Origin: Pantoea stewartii subsp. stewartii
Lineage (GTDB): Bacteria; Pseudomonadota; Gammaproteobacteria; Enterobacterales; Enterobacteriaceae
Length of the DNA stretch: 64,000 nt
NCBI RefSeq assembly: GCF_008801695.1
Contig: NZ_VZPF01000011.1
Location: 1 to 64,000, forward strand
Direction of reading: 5' to 3'
Part shown: in pieces, positions 41,728 to 51,999 of the stretch
Layout: each line of letters opens with the position of its first letter
Numbering within the stretch: position 1 is the first letter of the stretch
Program-made: the position numbers and the translations under genes
Notes under the pieces: model-generated
Databases searched by the model: none
What the model was told of the DNA's origin: nothing
The model's input: only the letters and a program-made list of their open reading frames with translations

Positions 41728-41890
41728 CTTCATCTCTTTTTATAAGTGTTCGCCACGCGACGATAGCAAAGCCGTCATCAGAATGAAATCCATCCTCTTT
41801 CGTCATAACGGATATCGGTGCAATAATTCACCAATTGGTGGAATCCTTCAGCAATTAACAGCAAATTTAGCCTTTTAGGGCAAAAAGGGG

Positions 41891-41918
41891 TTGCAACAAT
41901 CATCGTGCGGAGTATAGT
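41891..41918 (+). promoter_or_regulatory. Promoter of the initiator tRNA genes
   Basis: TTGCAA (41891-41896), a 16-base spacer and TATAGT (41913-41918) lie just upstream of the first tRNA. The G/C-rich GCGC stretch after the -10 resembles the discriminator of stringently controlled stable-RNA promoters. Confidence 0.75.
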
Positions 41919-41931
41919 GCGCATCTACGGA

Positions 41932-42008
<77 letters not shown>

Positions 42009-42069
42009 ATTCTTCTGAGACAATGCTCACTCAGAAGGGACAATGTGAAAGTCGCTATGCGCAATCGGA

Positions 42070-42146
<77 letters not shown>

Positions 42147-42150
42147 CTTT

Positions 42151-42174
42151 AAACACCTGAGAAGGTGTTTTTTT
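42151..42174 (+). terminator. Terminator of the tRNA operon
   Basis: AAACACCT (42151-42158) pairs with AGGTGTTT (42163-42170), a short hairpin followed by a T-run, four bases after the CCA of copy 2. Confidence 0.85.
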
Positions 42175-42322
42175 GTTTCTGGCCTCCGTCAGTCAATCCC
42201 CCTCTCCTTTTTACCGCTCAGACACGCAGTGAGATCAGACCGTACGCGAATGTCGCAACAGATCTTGCTCTGGCCAACCCGTTTCTGCTTTTATGATTCA
42301 TCCGGACACGACAAGGTCTGTT

Positions 42323-43651
42323 ATGAATACCTTCAACATTGCTGCACTTGCTGCACAGTATCCGCCGGTTGCGGATATGATCGCGCTGAAAGAAACCATC
42401 TGGTTCAATCCTGCCACCACAACCGTCGCCGACGCCCTGCCCTTTGTGGGTCTGACAGAGCAGGACGTTGAAGCCGCCCATGCCCGCCTGAAGCGGTTTG
42501 CGCCTTTGCTGGCTCAGGCCTTTCCTGAAACCGCCGCCACGGGCGGTATAATCGAATCGGATGTGGTCGCGATCCCCGCCATGCAGGCCCGGCTGGAACA
42601 GGCGTACGGCCAGAAAATTGCAGGCACACTGCTGCTGAAGAAAGACAGCCACCTGCCGATTTCTGGCTCCATCAAAGCGCGTGGCGGCATTTATGAAGTC
42701 CTGAATCATGCCGAGAAACTGGCATTAGCTGCCGGTTTACTGTCCCCGGAGGCGGATTACCGCACGTTGCTCTCCCCCACGCTTCGGCAGTTTTTTAGCC
42801 AGTACCGTATTGCCGTGGGATCGACCGGCAATCTCGGGCTGTCGATTGGCATCATGAGCGCCCGTCTCGGCTTTAACGTAACCGTTCATATGTCGGCGGA
42901 TGCCCGGGAATGGAAGAAAGCAAAACTGCGCAGCCATGGCGTAACGGTGGTGGAATATGAACAGGATTACGGCGTGGCGGTCGGGCAAGGACGCAAAGCG
43001 GCCGCATCGGACCCCAACTGTTTCTTTATTGACGATGAAAACTCCCGCACGCTGTTTTTAGGTTATGCGGTCGCCGGCCAACGGCTGAAAGCGCAGTTTG
43101 AACAACAGGGCCGCGTGGTTGATGCTCAACATCCCTTATTTGTGTACCTGCCCTGCGGCGTGGGCGGTGGCCCCGGCGGCGTCGCGTTTGGCCTGAAGCT
43201 GGCATGGGGTGACCATGTTCACTGTCTGTTTGCGGAGCCCACTCATTCGCCCTGCATGTTGCTGGGCATAACAACGGGCTTACACGACGGCATTTCCGTA
43301 CAGGACATAGGTATTGATAATGTCACGGCTGCGGATGGTCTGGCGGTAGGCCGGGCATCCAGCTTTGTGGGCAGAGCCATGCAACGTCTGCTGGATGGCA
43401 TTTACACACTTGATGATGCGCGCATGTACGACATGCTCGGCTGGCTGGCGCAGGAAGAAGGTCTGCGGCTTGAACCTTCTGCGCTGGCCGGGATGATCGG
43501 TCCACAGCACGTATGTGGTTCAGCGCACTATCACGCGCTGCACGACTTCAGCCCAACACAGTTACAACAGGCCACTCACCTGGTCTGGGCGACGGGCGGC
43601 GGCATGGTGCCGGAACAGGAAATGGCGCACTACCTGGCAAAAGGCCGCTAA
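42323..43651 (+). CDS. dsdA: D-serine dehydratase (ammonia-lyase)
   Basis: PLP enzyme converting D-serine to pyruvate and ammonia, mainly for detoxification. From ATG 42323 it has 442 residues, the E. coli length, and PLP-Lys118 in [12 protein letters not shown] falls at the E. coli position, supporting this start. AAGG lies upstream; an in-frame ATG at 42293 has no ribosome-binding site. Other motifs are [14 protein letters not shown] and the phosphate-binding [15 protein letters not shown]. No dsdC regulator or dsdX permease is adjacent. In E. coli the fMet tRNAs are directly followed by amiC, so dsdA is an extra gene at a tRNA boundary. Confidence 0.97.
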   Translation: MNTFNIAALAAQYPPVADMIALKETIWFNPATTTVADALPFVGLTEQDVEAAHARLKRFAPLLAQAFPETAATGGIIESDVVAIPAMQARLEQAYGQKIAGTLLLKKDSHLPISGSIKARGGIYEVLNHAEKLALAAGLLSPEADYRTLLSPTLRQFFSQYRIAVGSTGNLGLSIGIMSARLGFNVTVHMSADAREWKKAKLRSHGVTVVEYEQDYGVAVGQGRKAAASDPNCFFIDDENSRTLFLGYAVAGQRLKAQFEQQGRVVDAQHPLFVYLPCGVGGGPGGVAFGLKLAWGDHVHCLFAEPTHSPCMLLGITTGLHDGISVQDIGIDNVTAADGLAVGRASSFVGRAMQRLLDGIYTLDDARMYDMLGWLAQEEGLRLEPSALAGMIGPQHVCGSAHYHALHDFSPTQLQQATHLVWATGGGMVPEQEMAHYLAKGR

Positions 43652-43737
43652 GTGGACGCACATCGTCGGCGAGACAGGAACGCCACGCAACCCGGTCCCT
43701 GTTCCGCTTCTGACGGCAAACCCTGACAGCAGATAAG

Positions 43738-43765
43738 GCCGGGCGGGTGATTTTTCCTGCCCGGC
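43738..43765. terminator. Hairpin between dsdA and amiC
   Basis: GCCGGGCGGG (43738-43747) pairs with CCTGCCCGGC (43756-43765) with one G-T pair and an eight-base loop, between the convergent genes and four bases from the amiC stop. Confidence 0.55.
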
Positions 43766-43768
43766 AGC

Positions 43769-45013
43769 TTAACGGTGTGCCAGCGCCGCCCCGTTTTTGA
43801 AATAGGCCTTAATGCCTTCCAGAATGGCCTCGGCGACCTGATGTTGATAACGCGTGGTGCGGAGTTTACGCTCTTCTTCGACGTTGCTGATGAACGCGGT
43901 TTCCACCAGGATCGAGGGAATATCCGCTGCCTTCAGCACCGCAAAACCGGCCTGATCCACAGTGCGTTTGTGCAGATGGTTAATCCGCCCCATCCGGTGC
44001 AGCACTTCTTTGCCAAACTTCAGGCTGTCATGGATCGTCTGGCGCTGCACCATATCATACATGGTGTGATCCAGATAGCGATCGCCACTCATGCTGACGC
44101 CGCCAATCAGGTCGGATTCATTCTGGGTTTGCGCCAGAAAACGCGCCGCGGCTGACGTCGCCCCCCGGGTCGAAAGGGCAAACACAGAGGAGCCCCGTGC
44201 GGCCCGGCTGGTGAACGCATCCGCATGAATGGAGACGAACAGATCGGCCCGCTGTTTACGGGCTTTGGCCACGCGAACCCGCAGGGGAATAAACACATCC
44301 TCGTTACGCGTCATGTACGCCTTCATATTGTGTTCTTTCTCAATCAGCGCCTTAAGGCGGCGGCCAATCTTCAACACAATGTCTTTTTCACGGGTTTTGT
44401 ATTTACCGTGCGCGCCCGGATCTTCCCCGCCATGGCCAGGATCGATCATGATAATGATGGGGCGATCGCGCCCGGCTTTACCGGGTAACGGCGGCTGAAC
44501 GCTTTCATTTTTATCCAGATCGCCCTGGTTGTAATCTTTCAGTAATGCCAGCAGCGGATCATCTTCTACCGTATTCTGGCTGGGGTAGAGATCGACCACC
44601 AGCCGGTGTTGAATACTGGAGACCGGTGCAAGGCTGAAGATTTTTGGCGAGACGTTGCGTTTCAGTTCCAGCACCACCCGCACGGTATTGGCATCGAACT
44701 GCCCGACCCTGGCGTTTTTGATAAAAGGATCGTCCACCCTGACGTGCTGGTTAACGCCCTTAAGGACCGAATTAAGGTGCAGGTTCTCAATGTCGATGAC
44801 CAGCCGGTCCGGATTCGTCAGTGCGAACTGCTTATACTTAAGGGCAACATTGGATTCCAGCGTCATGCGCGAATAGGTTGAAGAGGGCCAGATGCGAACC
44901 GCCATAATATGGCTGGTGGCCGCGATGCCCACACCGCTTACGCTGAGCAGCAGCAGTGCCCCAGTACCTTTTAATAATCGTCTACGTGAAATAAGGGGAT
45001 GACCTTCCGACAT
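43769..45013 (-). CDS. amiC: N-acetylmuramoyl-L-alanine amidase AmiC
   Basis: Zinc amidase that splits septal peptidoglycan during cell separation, activated by NlpD in E. coli. The 414-residue protein (E. coli 417) begins with a Tat signal peptide ([19 protein letters not shown]). An AMIN targeting domain (about 38-140, [17 protein letters not shown]) follows, then the amidase_3 domain. Zinc ligands lie in [15 protein letters not shown] and FVSIHADAF, with the catalytic Glu in LVETAFISN. Divergent from argA with 233 bases between. The twin-arginine signal fits export of the folded enzyme. Confidence 0.97.
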   Translation of the reverse strand: MSEGHPLISRRRLLKGTGALLLLSVSGVGIAATSHIMAVRIWPSSTYSRMTLESNVALKYKQFALTNPDRLVIDIENLHLNSVLKGVNQHVRVDDPFIKNARVGQFDANTVRVVLELKRNVSPKIFSLAPVSSIQHRLVVDLYPSQNTVEDDPLLALLKDYNQGDLDKNESVQPPLPGKAGRDRPIIIMIDPGHGGEDPGAHGKYKTREKDIVLKIGRRLKALIEKEHNMKAYMTRNEDVFIPLRVRVAKARKQRADLFVSIHADAFTSRAARGSSVFALSTRGATSAAARFLAQTQNESDLIGGVSMSGDRYLDHTMYDMVQRQTIHDSLKFGKEVLHRMGRINHLHKRTVDQAGFAVLKAADIPSILVETAFISNVEEERKLRTTRYQHQVAEAILEGIKAYFKNGAALAHR

Positions 45014-45196
45014 GCCACTCCAGCTGTTATATCGTGTTTAAAAAAACGGCAACCAAATAAAATGGCGGCGAAAACTTTATCCAATCCGGCTGACGATGTC
45101 ACCCCGGAAACTCTAAATAATGCAGTCTGTTAGCGGCGTTATCACCTGAAAAAACGTAAATAAACGTCAGGATTAGCGCTTGCTAAATGGCCGCCA

Positions 45197-45235
45197 AAGG
45201 CATAAAAATACAGAAAATACGAATAAACATTCACT
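45197..45235 (+). promoter_or_regulatory. Tandem ARG boxes before argA
   Basis: The downstream 18-bp box (45218-45235) contains CGAATAAACATTCA, one base from the TGAAT-N4-ATTCA core of the ArgR consensus. A weaker box (45197-45214, GCATAAAAATACA) lies three bases upstream, the usual spacing for an ArgR hexamer target. The pair ends 11 bases before the argA start, so it probably overlaps the promoter and represses it when arginine is plentiful. Confidence 0.7.
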
Positions 45236-45246
45236 GAGGGTTAGCC

Positions 45247-46575
45247 GTGAAGGAACGTAGTACTGAACTGGTTCAGGGTTTTCGCCATACCGTTCCCTAT
45301 ATCAATGCGCATCGGGATAAGACATTTGTCATCATGCTTGGCGGTGAGGCCATTGAGCATGAAAATTTCTCCAGCATCGTCAACGATATTGGCCTGCTTC
45401 ACAGCCTTGGCATTCGTTTAGTCGTCGTGTACGGCGCACGTCCGCAGATTGATGCCAGCCTCGCCGCAAACCAGCTGGAACCGGTTTACCACAAATATAC
45501 CCGCGTGACCGACGCGCAGTCACTGGAGCTGGTAAAGCAGGCCGCAGGCCGTCTTCAGTTGGATATTACCGCCCGCCTTTCCATGAGCCTGAACAACACT
45601 CCGTTACAGGGCGCGCATATCAACGTGGTGAGCGGCAACTTTATCATTGCCCAGCCGCTCGGCGTGGATGATGGCGTCGATTACTGTCACAGCGGTCGCA
45701 TTCGTCGTATTGATGAAGAGGCTATTCACCGCCAGCTCGACAACGATGCTATTGTGCTGCTGGGTCCGGTGGCCGTGTCAGTGACCGGTGAAAGTTTTAA
45801 CCTGACTTCTGAAGAAGTGGCCACGCAGCTGGCAATTAAGCTTAAAGCAGAAAAAATGATTGGCTTCTGCTCGGAACAGGGTGTAATCGATCGTGAAGGC
45901 AACATTGTCTCGGAGTTATTTCCCAATGACGCTCAGGCACGCATTGATGAAATGGAACGCGATGGCGATTTTCTGTCTGGCACGGTGCGCTTTCTGCGTG
46001 GCGCCGTTAAAGCCTGTCGCAGCGGCGTCCGTCGCAGCCATCTGATCAGCTATCAGGAAGACGGCGCCCTGTTACAGGAACTCTTCTCGCGCGACGGCAT
46101 TGGTACGCAGATTGTTATGGAGTCCGCCGAGCAGATTCGTCGGGCCACGATCAACGACATCGGTGGCATTCTGGAGCTGATTCGTCCGCTGGAACAGCAA
46201 GGGATTCTGGTACGCCGTTCACGCGAACAGCTGGAAATGGAGATCGACAAATTCACCATCATTCAGCGGGACAACCTGACCATCGCCTGCGCCGCGCTCT
46301 ATCCGTTTATGGATGAAAAGATTGGCGAAATGGCGTGCGTTGCGGTCCATCCGGATTACCGCAGCTCCTCACGCGGAGAGCTGCTGCTGCAACGCGTTGC
46401 ACTTCAGGCGAAGCAGATGGGGCTGGAAAAACTGTTTGTGTTAACCACACGCAGTATCCACTGGTTCCAGGAGCGCGGCTTCACGCCGGTGGATATCGAG
46501 TCGCTGCCGGAGAGTAAGAAAGAGATGTACAACTACCAGCGCCGTTCCAAGGTGCTGATGGCCGATTTAACCTGA
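45247..46575 (+). CDS. argA: N-acetylglutamate synthase
   Basis: First enzyme of arginine synthesis, feedback-inhibited by arginine. The 442-residue protein (E. coli 443) starts at GTG, six bases after GAGGG; homology begins at once with [19 protein letters not shown]. The N-terminal amino-acid-kinase-like regulatory domain (about 1-290; [28 protein letters not shown]) is followed by a GNAT acetyltransferase domain (about 295-442; [18 protein letters not shown] and HWFQERGF). Controlled by ArgR, judging from the two boxes just upstream. Convergent with recD. Confidence 0.98.
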   Translation: MKERSTELVQGFRHTVPYINAHRDKTFVIMLGGEAIEHENFSSIVNDIGLLHSLGIRLVVVYGARPQIDASLAANQLEPVYHKYTRVTDAQSLELVKQAAGRLQLDITARLSMSLNNTPLQGAHINVVSGNFIIAQPLGVDDGVDYCHSGRIRRIDEEAIHRQLDNDAIVLLGPVAVSVTGESFNLTSEEVATQLAIKLKAEKMIGFCSEQGVIDREGNIVSELFPNDAQARIDEMERDGDFLSGTVRFLRGAVKACRSGVRRSHLISYQEDGALLQELFSRDGIGTQIVMESAEQIRRATINDIGGILELIRPLEQQGILVRRSREQLEMEIDKFTIIQRDNLTIACAALYPFMDEKIGEMACVAVHPDYRSSSRGELLLQRVALQAKQMGLEKLFVLTTRSIHWFQERGFTPVDIESLPESKKEMYNYQRRSKVLMADLT

Positions 46576-46582
46576 TGGCAGC

Positions 46583-46604
46583 CGGGCGGCCATCCCGCCG
46601 CCCG
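46583..46604. terminator. Hairpin between argA and recD
   Basis: CGGGCGGC (46583-46590) and GCCGCCCG (46597-46604) form an 8-bp GC stem with a six-base loop in the 34-base gap between convergent genes. No long T-run. Confidence 0.55.
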
Positions 46605-46609
46605 ACCTG

Positions 46610-48463
46610 TTATCCCTGCGTTTCCGCCCCCAGCCTTTCCACCAGGCCACTTCGCCGCTGCGTCTGCAGCTGGACTGCCCGTTCAAATATCGCGCGATCG
46701 CTGTAAAGGGTCAGTTGTTTGCGTGCGCGGGTAATGGCCGTGTAAACCAGCTCACGGGTCAGGACCGGCAAAAACTGCGTCGGCATGACCAGCGCGGTAT
46801 GATCAAACTCTGAACCCTGCGACTTGTGCACGGTCATCACCCATGCCGTTTCATGAGACGGCAAACGGCTGGGCTGAATCGCTTTCACGCTGCCGTCTGG
46901 CAACGGAAAAAACACCCTGAGTTGCCCTTCAGCATCACGCAACGTAATCCCGATATCGCCGTTAAACAGCCCCAGGGCACTGTCGTTGCGGGTGATCATC
47001 ACCGGACGTCCCGGATACCAGCGGCTGCCGAGTGCAGGACGCCGGATGCGCTGCAGCTGCATCAGACGCTGCTCGATGCGCTGATTTAATCCGTGCACAC
47101 CAAATGGCCCTTCACGCAGGGCACACAGGAGCTGATAACGGCTAAATGCCGCAATGGCCTGTTCTGGCGCAGCCTGACGCTGAACGGCATCCAGATAGTC
47201 CTGATAGCCCTGCGCCACCTCGTTCAGCATGGTCTGATATGCCTCACCGTCATTCAGCGGCTGAAAAGACAGGTCAGCATGTCCGGCGGCGAACACCTTA
47301 CTCATCTGGCGCGCATCGCCCTGGTTGACGGTGCGGGCAAGCTGGCCAATACCGGACTTTTCGTCAAAGCGGTAACTCTGGCGGAGCAGACAAATGCTGT
47401 CGCGAACGGCAGGCGCGGTATCGTCATCGCTGCCCGTAAGCGCACATTCGGTAAGCGTCACCAGTTGTGCGGCGCGCGCCGGACTGAAGCCGGTTTCGCT
47501 GCAACGACAAATGTCCCCCAACACCGCTCCGGCTTCAACCGAAGCCAGCTGATCGCGATCGCCCAGAAACACCACTCTGGCGTGAGGCGGCAAGGCGGAA
47601 ATCAGTTTTGCCATCATTGTCAGATCAACCATCGACGCTTCATCAACCACCAGCACATCCAGGTGTAACGGGTTACCCGCATGGTAGCGCATGCGCTGCG
47701 AGTCAGGCTGTGCGCCAAGCAGGCGATGCAGCGTGGTCGCTTCAGCAGGAAAACGCGCACACTCGTCATCGTCCACCGCCAGTCCCTGCAGGGCTTTTCC
47801 CAGGGATTCGGTCAGACGGGCTGCCGCTTTCCCTGTCGGTGCCGCCAGCTGTATGCGCAGAGGTTCGGGATTCAGGCGAATCAGCGCCGCCAGCAATTTC
47901 GCCACCGTCGTGGTTTTGCCGGTACCGGGTCCGCCTGAAATAACGGCGGTTTTACGGGTCAGTGCCACCGCAGCAGCAATTTTTTGCCAGTCGTCAGGCT
48001 GACGGCCAAATAACGTCTGCAGAACATCTCGTGCCTGTTGCGAATCAAACGTCCCGCTATCCGGCTGCAATGAGAAAAACCGGGCAACCTGGCCTTCACT
48101 TTGCCAAAGCCGGTGCAGGTATAAACGCTGGTGACTCAGCACCAGGGGCGTCACAACACGGCCATCGCTCACCGCTGACCAACTGGACAGCTGTGCATGC
48201 CGCTCTGCTTCATCGGGCGCGCCTGCGGCCTGCCACAATGCCTGCGCCAGTGCGGGCTGACGACCGGAGAACAGCCCAGCCTCATTCAGGTTAGCCAGCG
48301 GCAGGCAGACATGTCCTTCGCACGCGTCGGCACTCACACAGGCCGCTGCCAGCAACCGAAAGGGTTGCGTCTCATCTGCAATCAGGCGGGCAAACTGAAT
48401 ATCCAGAGGACGCAGTAAACGCTTTTCGACTGCCTGAAGCAGCAAGGCGTTTATATCACTCAT
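46610..48463 (-). CDS. recD: Exonuclease V (RecBCD), alpha subunit
   Basis: 5'-3' superfamily 1B helicase subunit of RecBCD. The 617 residues (E. coli 608) contain Walker [19 protein letters not shown] near 172, [14 protein letters not shown] (Walker B), and [23 protein letters not shown]. The C-terminal helicase motifs are [15 protein letters not shown] and [14 protein letters not shown]. Its start overlaps the recB stop by four bases (ATGA), so it is translationally coupled. Last gene of recC-ptrA-recB-recD. Confidence 0.98.
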   Translation of the reverse strand: MSDINALLLQAVEKRLLRPLDIQFARLIADETQPFRLLAAACVSADACEGHVCLPLANLNEAGLFSGRQPALAQALWQAAGAPDEAERHAQLSSWSAVSDGRVVTPLVLSHQRLYLHRLWQSEGQVARFFSLQPDSGTFDSQQARDVLQTLFGRQPDDWQKIAAAVALTRKTAVISGGPGTGKTTTVAKLLAALIRLNPEPLRIQLAAPTGKAAARLTESLGKALQGLAVDDDECARFPAEATTLHRLLGAQPDSQRMRYHAGNPLHLDVLVVDEASMVDLTMMAKLISALPPHARVVFLGDRDQLASVEAGAVLGDICRCSETGFSPARAAQLVTLTECALTGSDDDTAPAVRDSICLLRQSYRFDEKSGIGQLARTVNQGDARQMSKVFAAGHADLSFQPLNDGEAYQTMLNEVAQGYQDYLDAVQRQAAPEQAIAAFSRYQLLCALREGPFGVHGLNQRIEQRLMQLQRIRRPALGSRWYPGRPVMITRNDSALGLFNGDIGITLRDAEGQLRVFFPLPDGSVKAIQPSRLPSHETAWVMTVHKSQGSEFDHTALVMPTQFLPVLTRELVYTAITRARKQLTLYSDRAIFERAVQLQTQRRSGLVERLGAETQG

Positions 48464-51400
48464 AAGCTCTCCTCTGTATGACCAAACAATGCATCCAGTT
48501 CCTCAATAAAGGCGGGATCGGGACGAGTGGTAAAGATGCCGTTATCGGCAGAGGTGCCATCCACCCCGCGCAGGAATACATAAAAGACGCCGCCAAAATG
48601 CTGTTGGTAATCATAGCCCGCCAGGCGGTGCTGCAGATACCGGTGCAGCGCCAGTGTGTACAGCTGATATTGCAGGTCATAGCGATGGTCGATCATGGCC
48701 TGCGCCATCGCCTCCTGCGTATACGCGGTATGGCTGTCACCCAGCCAGTTCGATTTGTAATCCAGCAGATAATATTTTCCCTGCCAGCGAAATACCAAAT
48801 CAATAAACCCTTTTAACATGCCTCTCACCTGACGGAAATCCAGCGCGGCAGCGCGCTGCGACAGTGGATCGTGCCGGCGCATCAGCGCATCCAGATCGGC
48901 AGCCGTCAGCAGGTGGTTGATCGGCAGGTAAAACTCCATCTCAATCAGCCGATCAGCGCTGCGGATGCTGTCCAGGGTTAAGCCGTCTTTGTTGAGCGGC
49001 GTGGTCAGTACGCGGGCGATCCACTGCTCAATCACGGGCAGCCAGTTCAGGGAATAGCCCTGTTGCTGAAGCTGATCCTCCAGCCAGAATGCGTCCGGCG
49101 GCTCAGTGAAATCCATGGCCTCAAACAGCCCGTGCAGAAACGTGCCGGGAGCCGCACCGCGGGGGAAATGGTGCGGCGTTAACAAGGGCTCTTCATCCTC
49201 AGCCGCCTCACCAGCAGCATCAATATCGAATTTCGGCAAAGCATCCAGCAGGGGGGAACTGCCGTGCTGTTGTAATCCGGAGTAACTGGTGACGCGCCAA
49301 CTGTCCGCCAGCGCTCGGGTCATTTCCCGACTGCTCAGCGCGTTCTCGCGGTGTTCGCTGTCCTGCCACTTCGCGCCGGGCTGCAGCTCGCTCCGTATCA
49401 CCTCAATCCCTTCGCCTGCGAGCGCCTCAAGATGGTGACTGAGCACGGCGGCATCGCCGCTCTCACCGCGCTGTACCAGGTAGCCCAGCGCGCTCTTATG
49501 CAGATCGCTGTCGCCCTCTTTTTTACGCGCGCCTTTGATTAGGGGCGCAATACCCACGCTGCAGTGGTAAACCGAGCGCGTCAGCGCGACATAGAGCAGC
49601 CGTAAATCCTCGGCCAGTCGCTCCTCTTCCGCCAGCGTCAGGCTCTGTGCATCGCCCTGTACGTCGAGCATGGCAGCAAAACTTTCACGGTCGTGATACA
49701 GGGCGCTGGCCGCTTCGCGAAATCCGGCCGCAAACGGCAGCCAGACCAGCGGATACTGCAGGCCTTTGGATTTGTGAATCGTGACGATCTGCACCAGATG
49801 GCGATCGCTTTCCAGACGCAGCTGCTGACTGGCGGCCTGGCTGTCAGGGCGGGCAATTTGCTGTGCCAGGAAACGCACCAGAGCATGCGTGCTGTCGAGC
49901 TGCGTTGCCGCTTCCTGCAGTAATTCGCCCAGATGCATCAGATCGGTTAAGCGCCGCTCGCCATTTTCGGAAGCCAGCATATTTTCCGCCAACTGCCGTT
50001 TAATCATTACATCGCGCAACATGGGCAGTACGCCACGTTGCTGCCAGATCTGCTGCCAGCTGACAAACTGCTCTACCAGCGCATCCCACTCACGTTCGTT
50101 TTGCGCCAGCGCATCAAGTTGGGCGGCATCGATAGCAAAGATGGACGTGGCCAGCGCGCTACGCAGCAGTCGCTCCTGTTCAGGTGACTGCACCGCCTGC
50201 AACAGCCATAACAGCTCGCGCGCTTCAGGCGTGGTATAAACGCTGTCGCGGCTGGAAAGATAGACCGACGGAATAGCCAGCTTATTCAGCGCGTCACGAA
50301 TCAGACTGGCTTCATTGCGGCTACGCACCAGTACGGTGATATCCGAGGCCTTAACCGGCTGCAGTGCATCGCCTTTCCCTAACCGCGCCTTGCCCTGCTG
50401 ACCGGCCACCAGCCAGCGGCTGATATCGGCCGCACACTGCTGGGCCATAAATTGTTGGTAATCACTTACTCCAACACCTTCGCCCGGCTGGAGCCAGAAG
50501 CGCAAGGCTGGCTGGGGCTGATCATGGTAAACCAGCGTTAACGCCTGATTCGGGGCGGCCGGGCTGACCGGAAGAAACGGAATGGAAGAAAATAAAAAGG
50601 GTGCGTCAACCTGTGAAAACAGGCGGTTGACGCTGTTCACCATCGCGGGCGATGAGCGCCAGTTCGTCTCCAGCGTATAGTGAGCACTAACTTCACTACG
50701 GGCGCGTAAGTAGGTAAAAATATCTGCGCCGCGAAACGCATAGATCGCCTGCTTGGGATCGCCAATGAGCAGCAACGCCACATCCGGCTGTTGAATATAC
50801 AGCGTACGGAAGATTCGGTACTGTTGCGGGTCGGTATCCTGAAACTCGTCAATCAGGGCCACCGGGAAACGGCCACGAATAGTTTCGGCCAGCAGCGCCC
50901 CGCCCGGCTGCTGAAGCGCTTCATCCAGACGACTTAACAGATCGTCAAATCCCAGCAAGGCACGCTGCCGTTTTTCCCGCTGCACCGTTTCTTTCACCTC
51001 GCTCAGCGCCTGCCAGATGATGATATCGCGGAGCGTCAGCGGTTCGGCAAGAAAGCCATCGACGGCATCGAACAGCGCATGTTGCGGTGCCTCGCCCTTT
51101 TTGGTTTTTTCGTGCAGCACCTGCTGGCCAAAGCGTTCAAGCTCTTTAGGAAACTGGTAATCCAGCGTATCGCTCTGTGCCCACTGAGTCACTTTCGCCA
51201 CCCAGTTAGGTAAGTGCTTACTGCTGTAGCTGCGTTTGTCGACGCCGGAAGCCGCGATCATCCCTTCGATATCGGCACAGACAGTCTGCCACTGCTGCTT
51301 GAGGGCCTGGATGCGTTGCAGGTTAGCGGTATGACGTGATGCCAGCGTTTCGTCTGCGCGAGGCGGACGCTTCAGCCTGGGGGATTCCCCCTGCAGCCAG

Positions 51401-51999
51401 GGCCGTAACGTCGTCAACAAACTGTCCGGGCCGCTCCACTCCGCCGCGATCACCCGGGCCACATCCAGTGACAGGGGATAACACTGGCGACGCCAGAAAT
51501 CCGCCGCGGCCTGGCGGAGTAACGTTTGTTCGTTTTCGATGAGTTCCTGCTCGAACAACATGCCTGACTCAAAGGCATTCAGGTTGAGCATGCGCTGGCA
51601 AAAACCATGAATGGTAAAAATCGCCGCTTCATCCATTTGCCGCTCAGCCGCCAGCAGCAGCGAGGCCGCCTGGGGCAAATCCGCTATCTGTTCAATCAGC
51701 TGTTGGTGCATGGTGTTATGGCTTTTACCCCGCACGCAGGCGAGCCGAAGCTGATGAATATTGTCACGAATACGGCCGCGCAGCTCCGCCGTGGCGGCTT
51801 CTGTAAAAGTCACCACTAGGATCTCTTCGACTGACAGCGGCCTGCGCCAGGCGTTCTCGCCCCCCAGCCCTAATAACAAACGCAGGTAGAGCAGACCAAT
51901 CGTAAAGGTTTTACCGGTGCCCGCTGAGGCTTCAATTAACCGCTCGCCGTTGAGGGGCAGCGTTAGGGGGTTTAACGGTTCAGGTCTGGACGCCGTCAT
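48460..51999 (-). CDS. recB: Exonuclease V (RecBCD), beta subunit
   Basis: 3'-5' helicase and nuclease subunit of RecBCD. The 1179 residues (E. coli 1180) start with UvrD-type Walker [21 protein letters not shown] near residue 22. They continue with [39 protein letters not shown] and [17 protein letters not shown]. The C-terminal nuclease domain has the catalytic Asp and Lys in [11 protein letters not shown] and follows GFIDLVF. Four-base overlaps at both ends (ptrA stop and recD start) show a coupled operon. Confidence 0.99.
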   Translation of the reverse strand: MTASRPEPLNPLTLPLNGERLIEASAGTGKTFTIGLLYLRLLLGLGGENAWRRPLSVEEILVVTFTEAATAELRGRIRDNIHQLRLACVRGKSHNTMHQQLIEQIADLPQAASLLLAAERQMDEAAIFTIHGFCQRMLNLNAFESGMLFEQELIENEQTLLRQAAADFWRRQCYPLSLDVARVIAAEWSGPDSLLTTLRPWLQGESPRLKRPPRADETLASRHTANLQRIQALKQQWQTVCADIEGMIAASGVDKRSYSSKHLPNWVAKVTQWAQSDTLDYQFPKELERFGQQVLHEKTKKGEAPQHALFDAVDGFLAEPLTLRDIIIWQALSEVKETVQREKRQRALLGFDDLLSRLDEALQQPGGALLAETIRGRFPVALIDEFQDTDPQQYRIFRTLYIQQPDVALLLIGDPKQAIYAFRGADIFTYLRARSEVSAHYTLETNWRSSPAMVNSVNRLFSQVDAPFLFSSIPFLPVSPAAPNQALTLVYHDQPQPALRFWLQPGEGVGVSDYQQFMAQQCAADISRWLVAGQQGKARLGKGDALQPVKASDITVLVRSRNEASLIRDALNKLAIPSVYLSSRDSVYTTPEARELLWLLQAVQSPEQERLLRSALATSIFAIDAAQLDALAQNEREWDALVEQFVSWQQIWQQRGVLPMLRDVMIKRQLAENMLASENGERRLTDLMHLGELLQEAATQLDSTHALVRFLAQQIARPDSQAASQQLRLESDRHLVQIVTIHKSKGLQYPLVWLPFAAGFREAASALYHDRESFAAMLDVQGDAQSLTLAEEERLAEDLRLLYVALTRSVYHCSVGIAPLIKGARKKEGDSDLHKSALGYLVQRGESGDAAVLSHHLEALAGEGIEVIRSELQPGAKWQDSEHRENALSSREMTRALADSWRVTSYSGLQQHGSSPLLDALPKFDIDAAGEAAEDEEPLLTPHHFPRGAAPGTFLHGLFEAMDFTEPPDAFWLEDQLQQQGYSLNWLPVIEQWIARVLTTPLNKDGLTLDSIRSADRLIEMEFYLPINHLLTAADLDALMRRHDPLSQRAAALDFRQVRGMLKGFIDLVFRWQGKYYLLDYKSNWLGDSHTAYTQEAMAQAMIDHRYDLQYQLYTLALHRYLQHRLAGYDYQQHFGGVFYVFLRGVDGTSADNGIFTTRPDPAFIEELDALFGHTEESL

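Noticed and set aside
42147-43768. A genomic-island attachment site at the fMet tRNA
   Set aside because: No repeat of the tRNA 3' end occurs after dsdA and there is no integrase; the only copy is the second tRNA itself.
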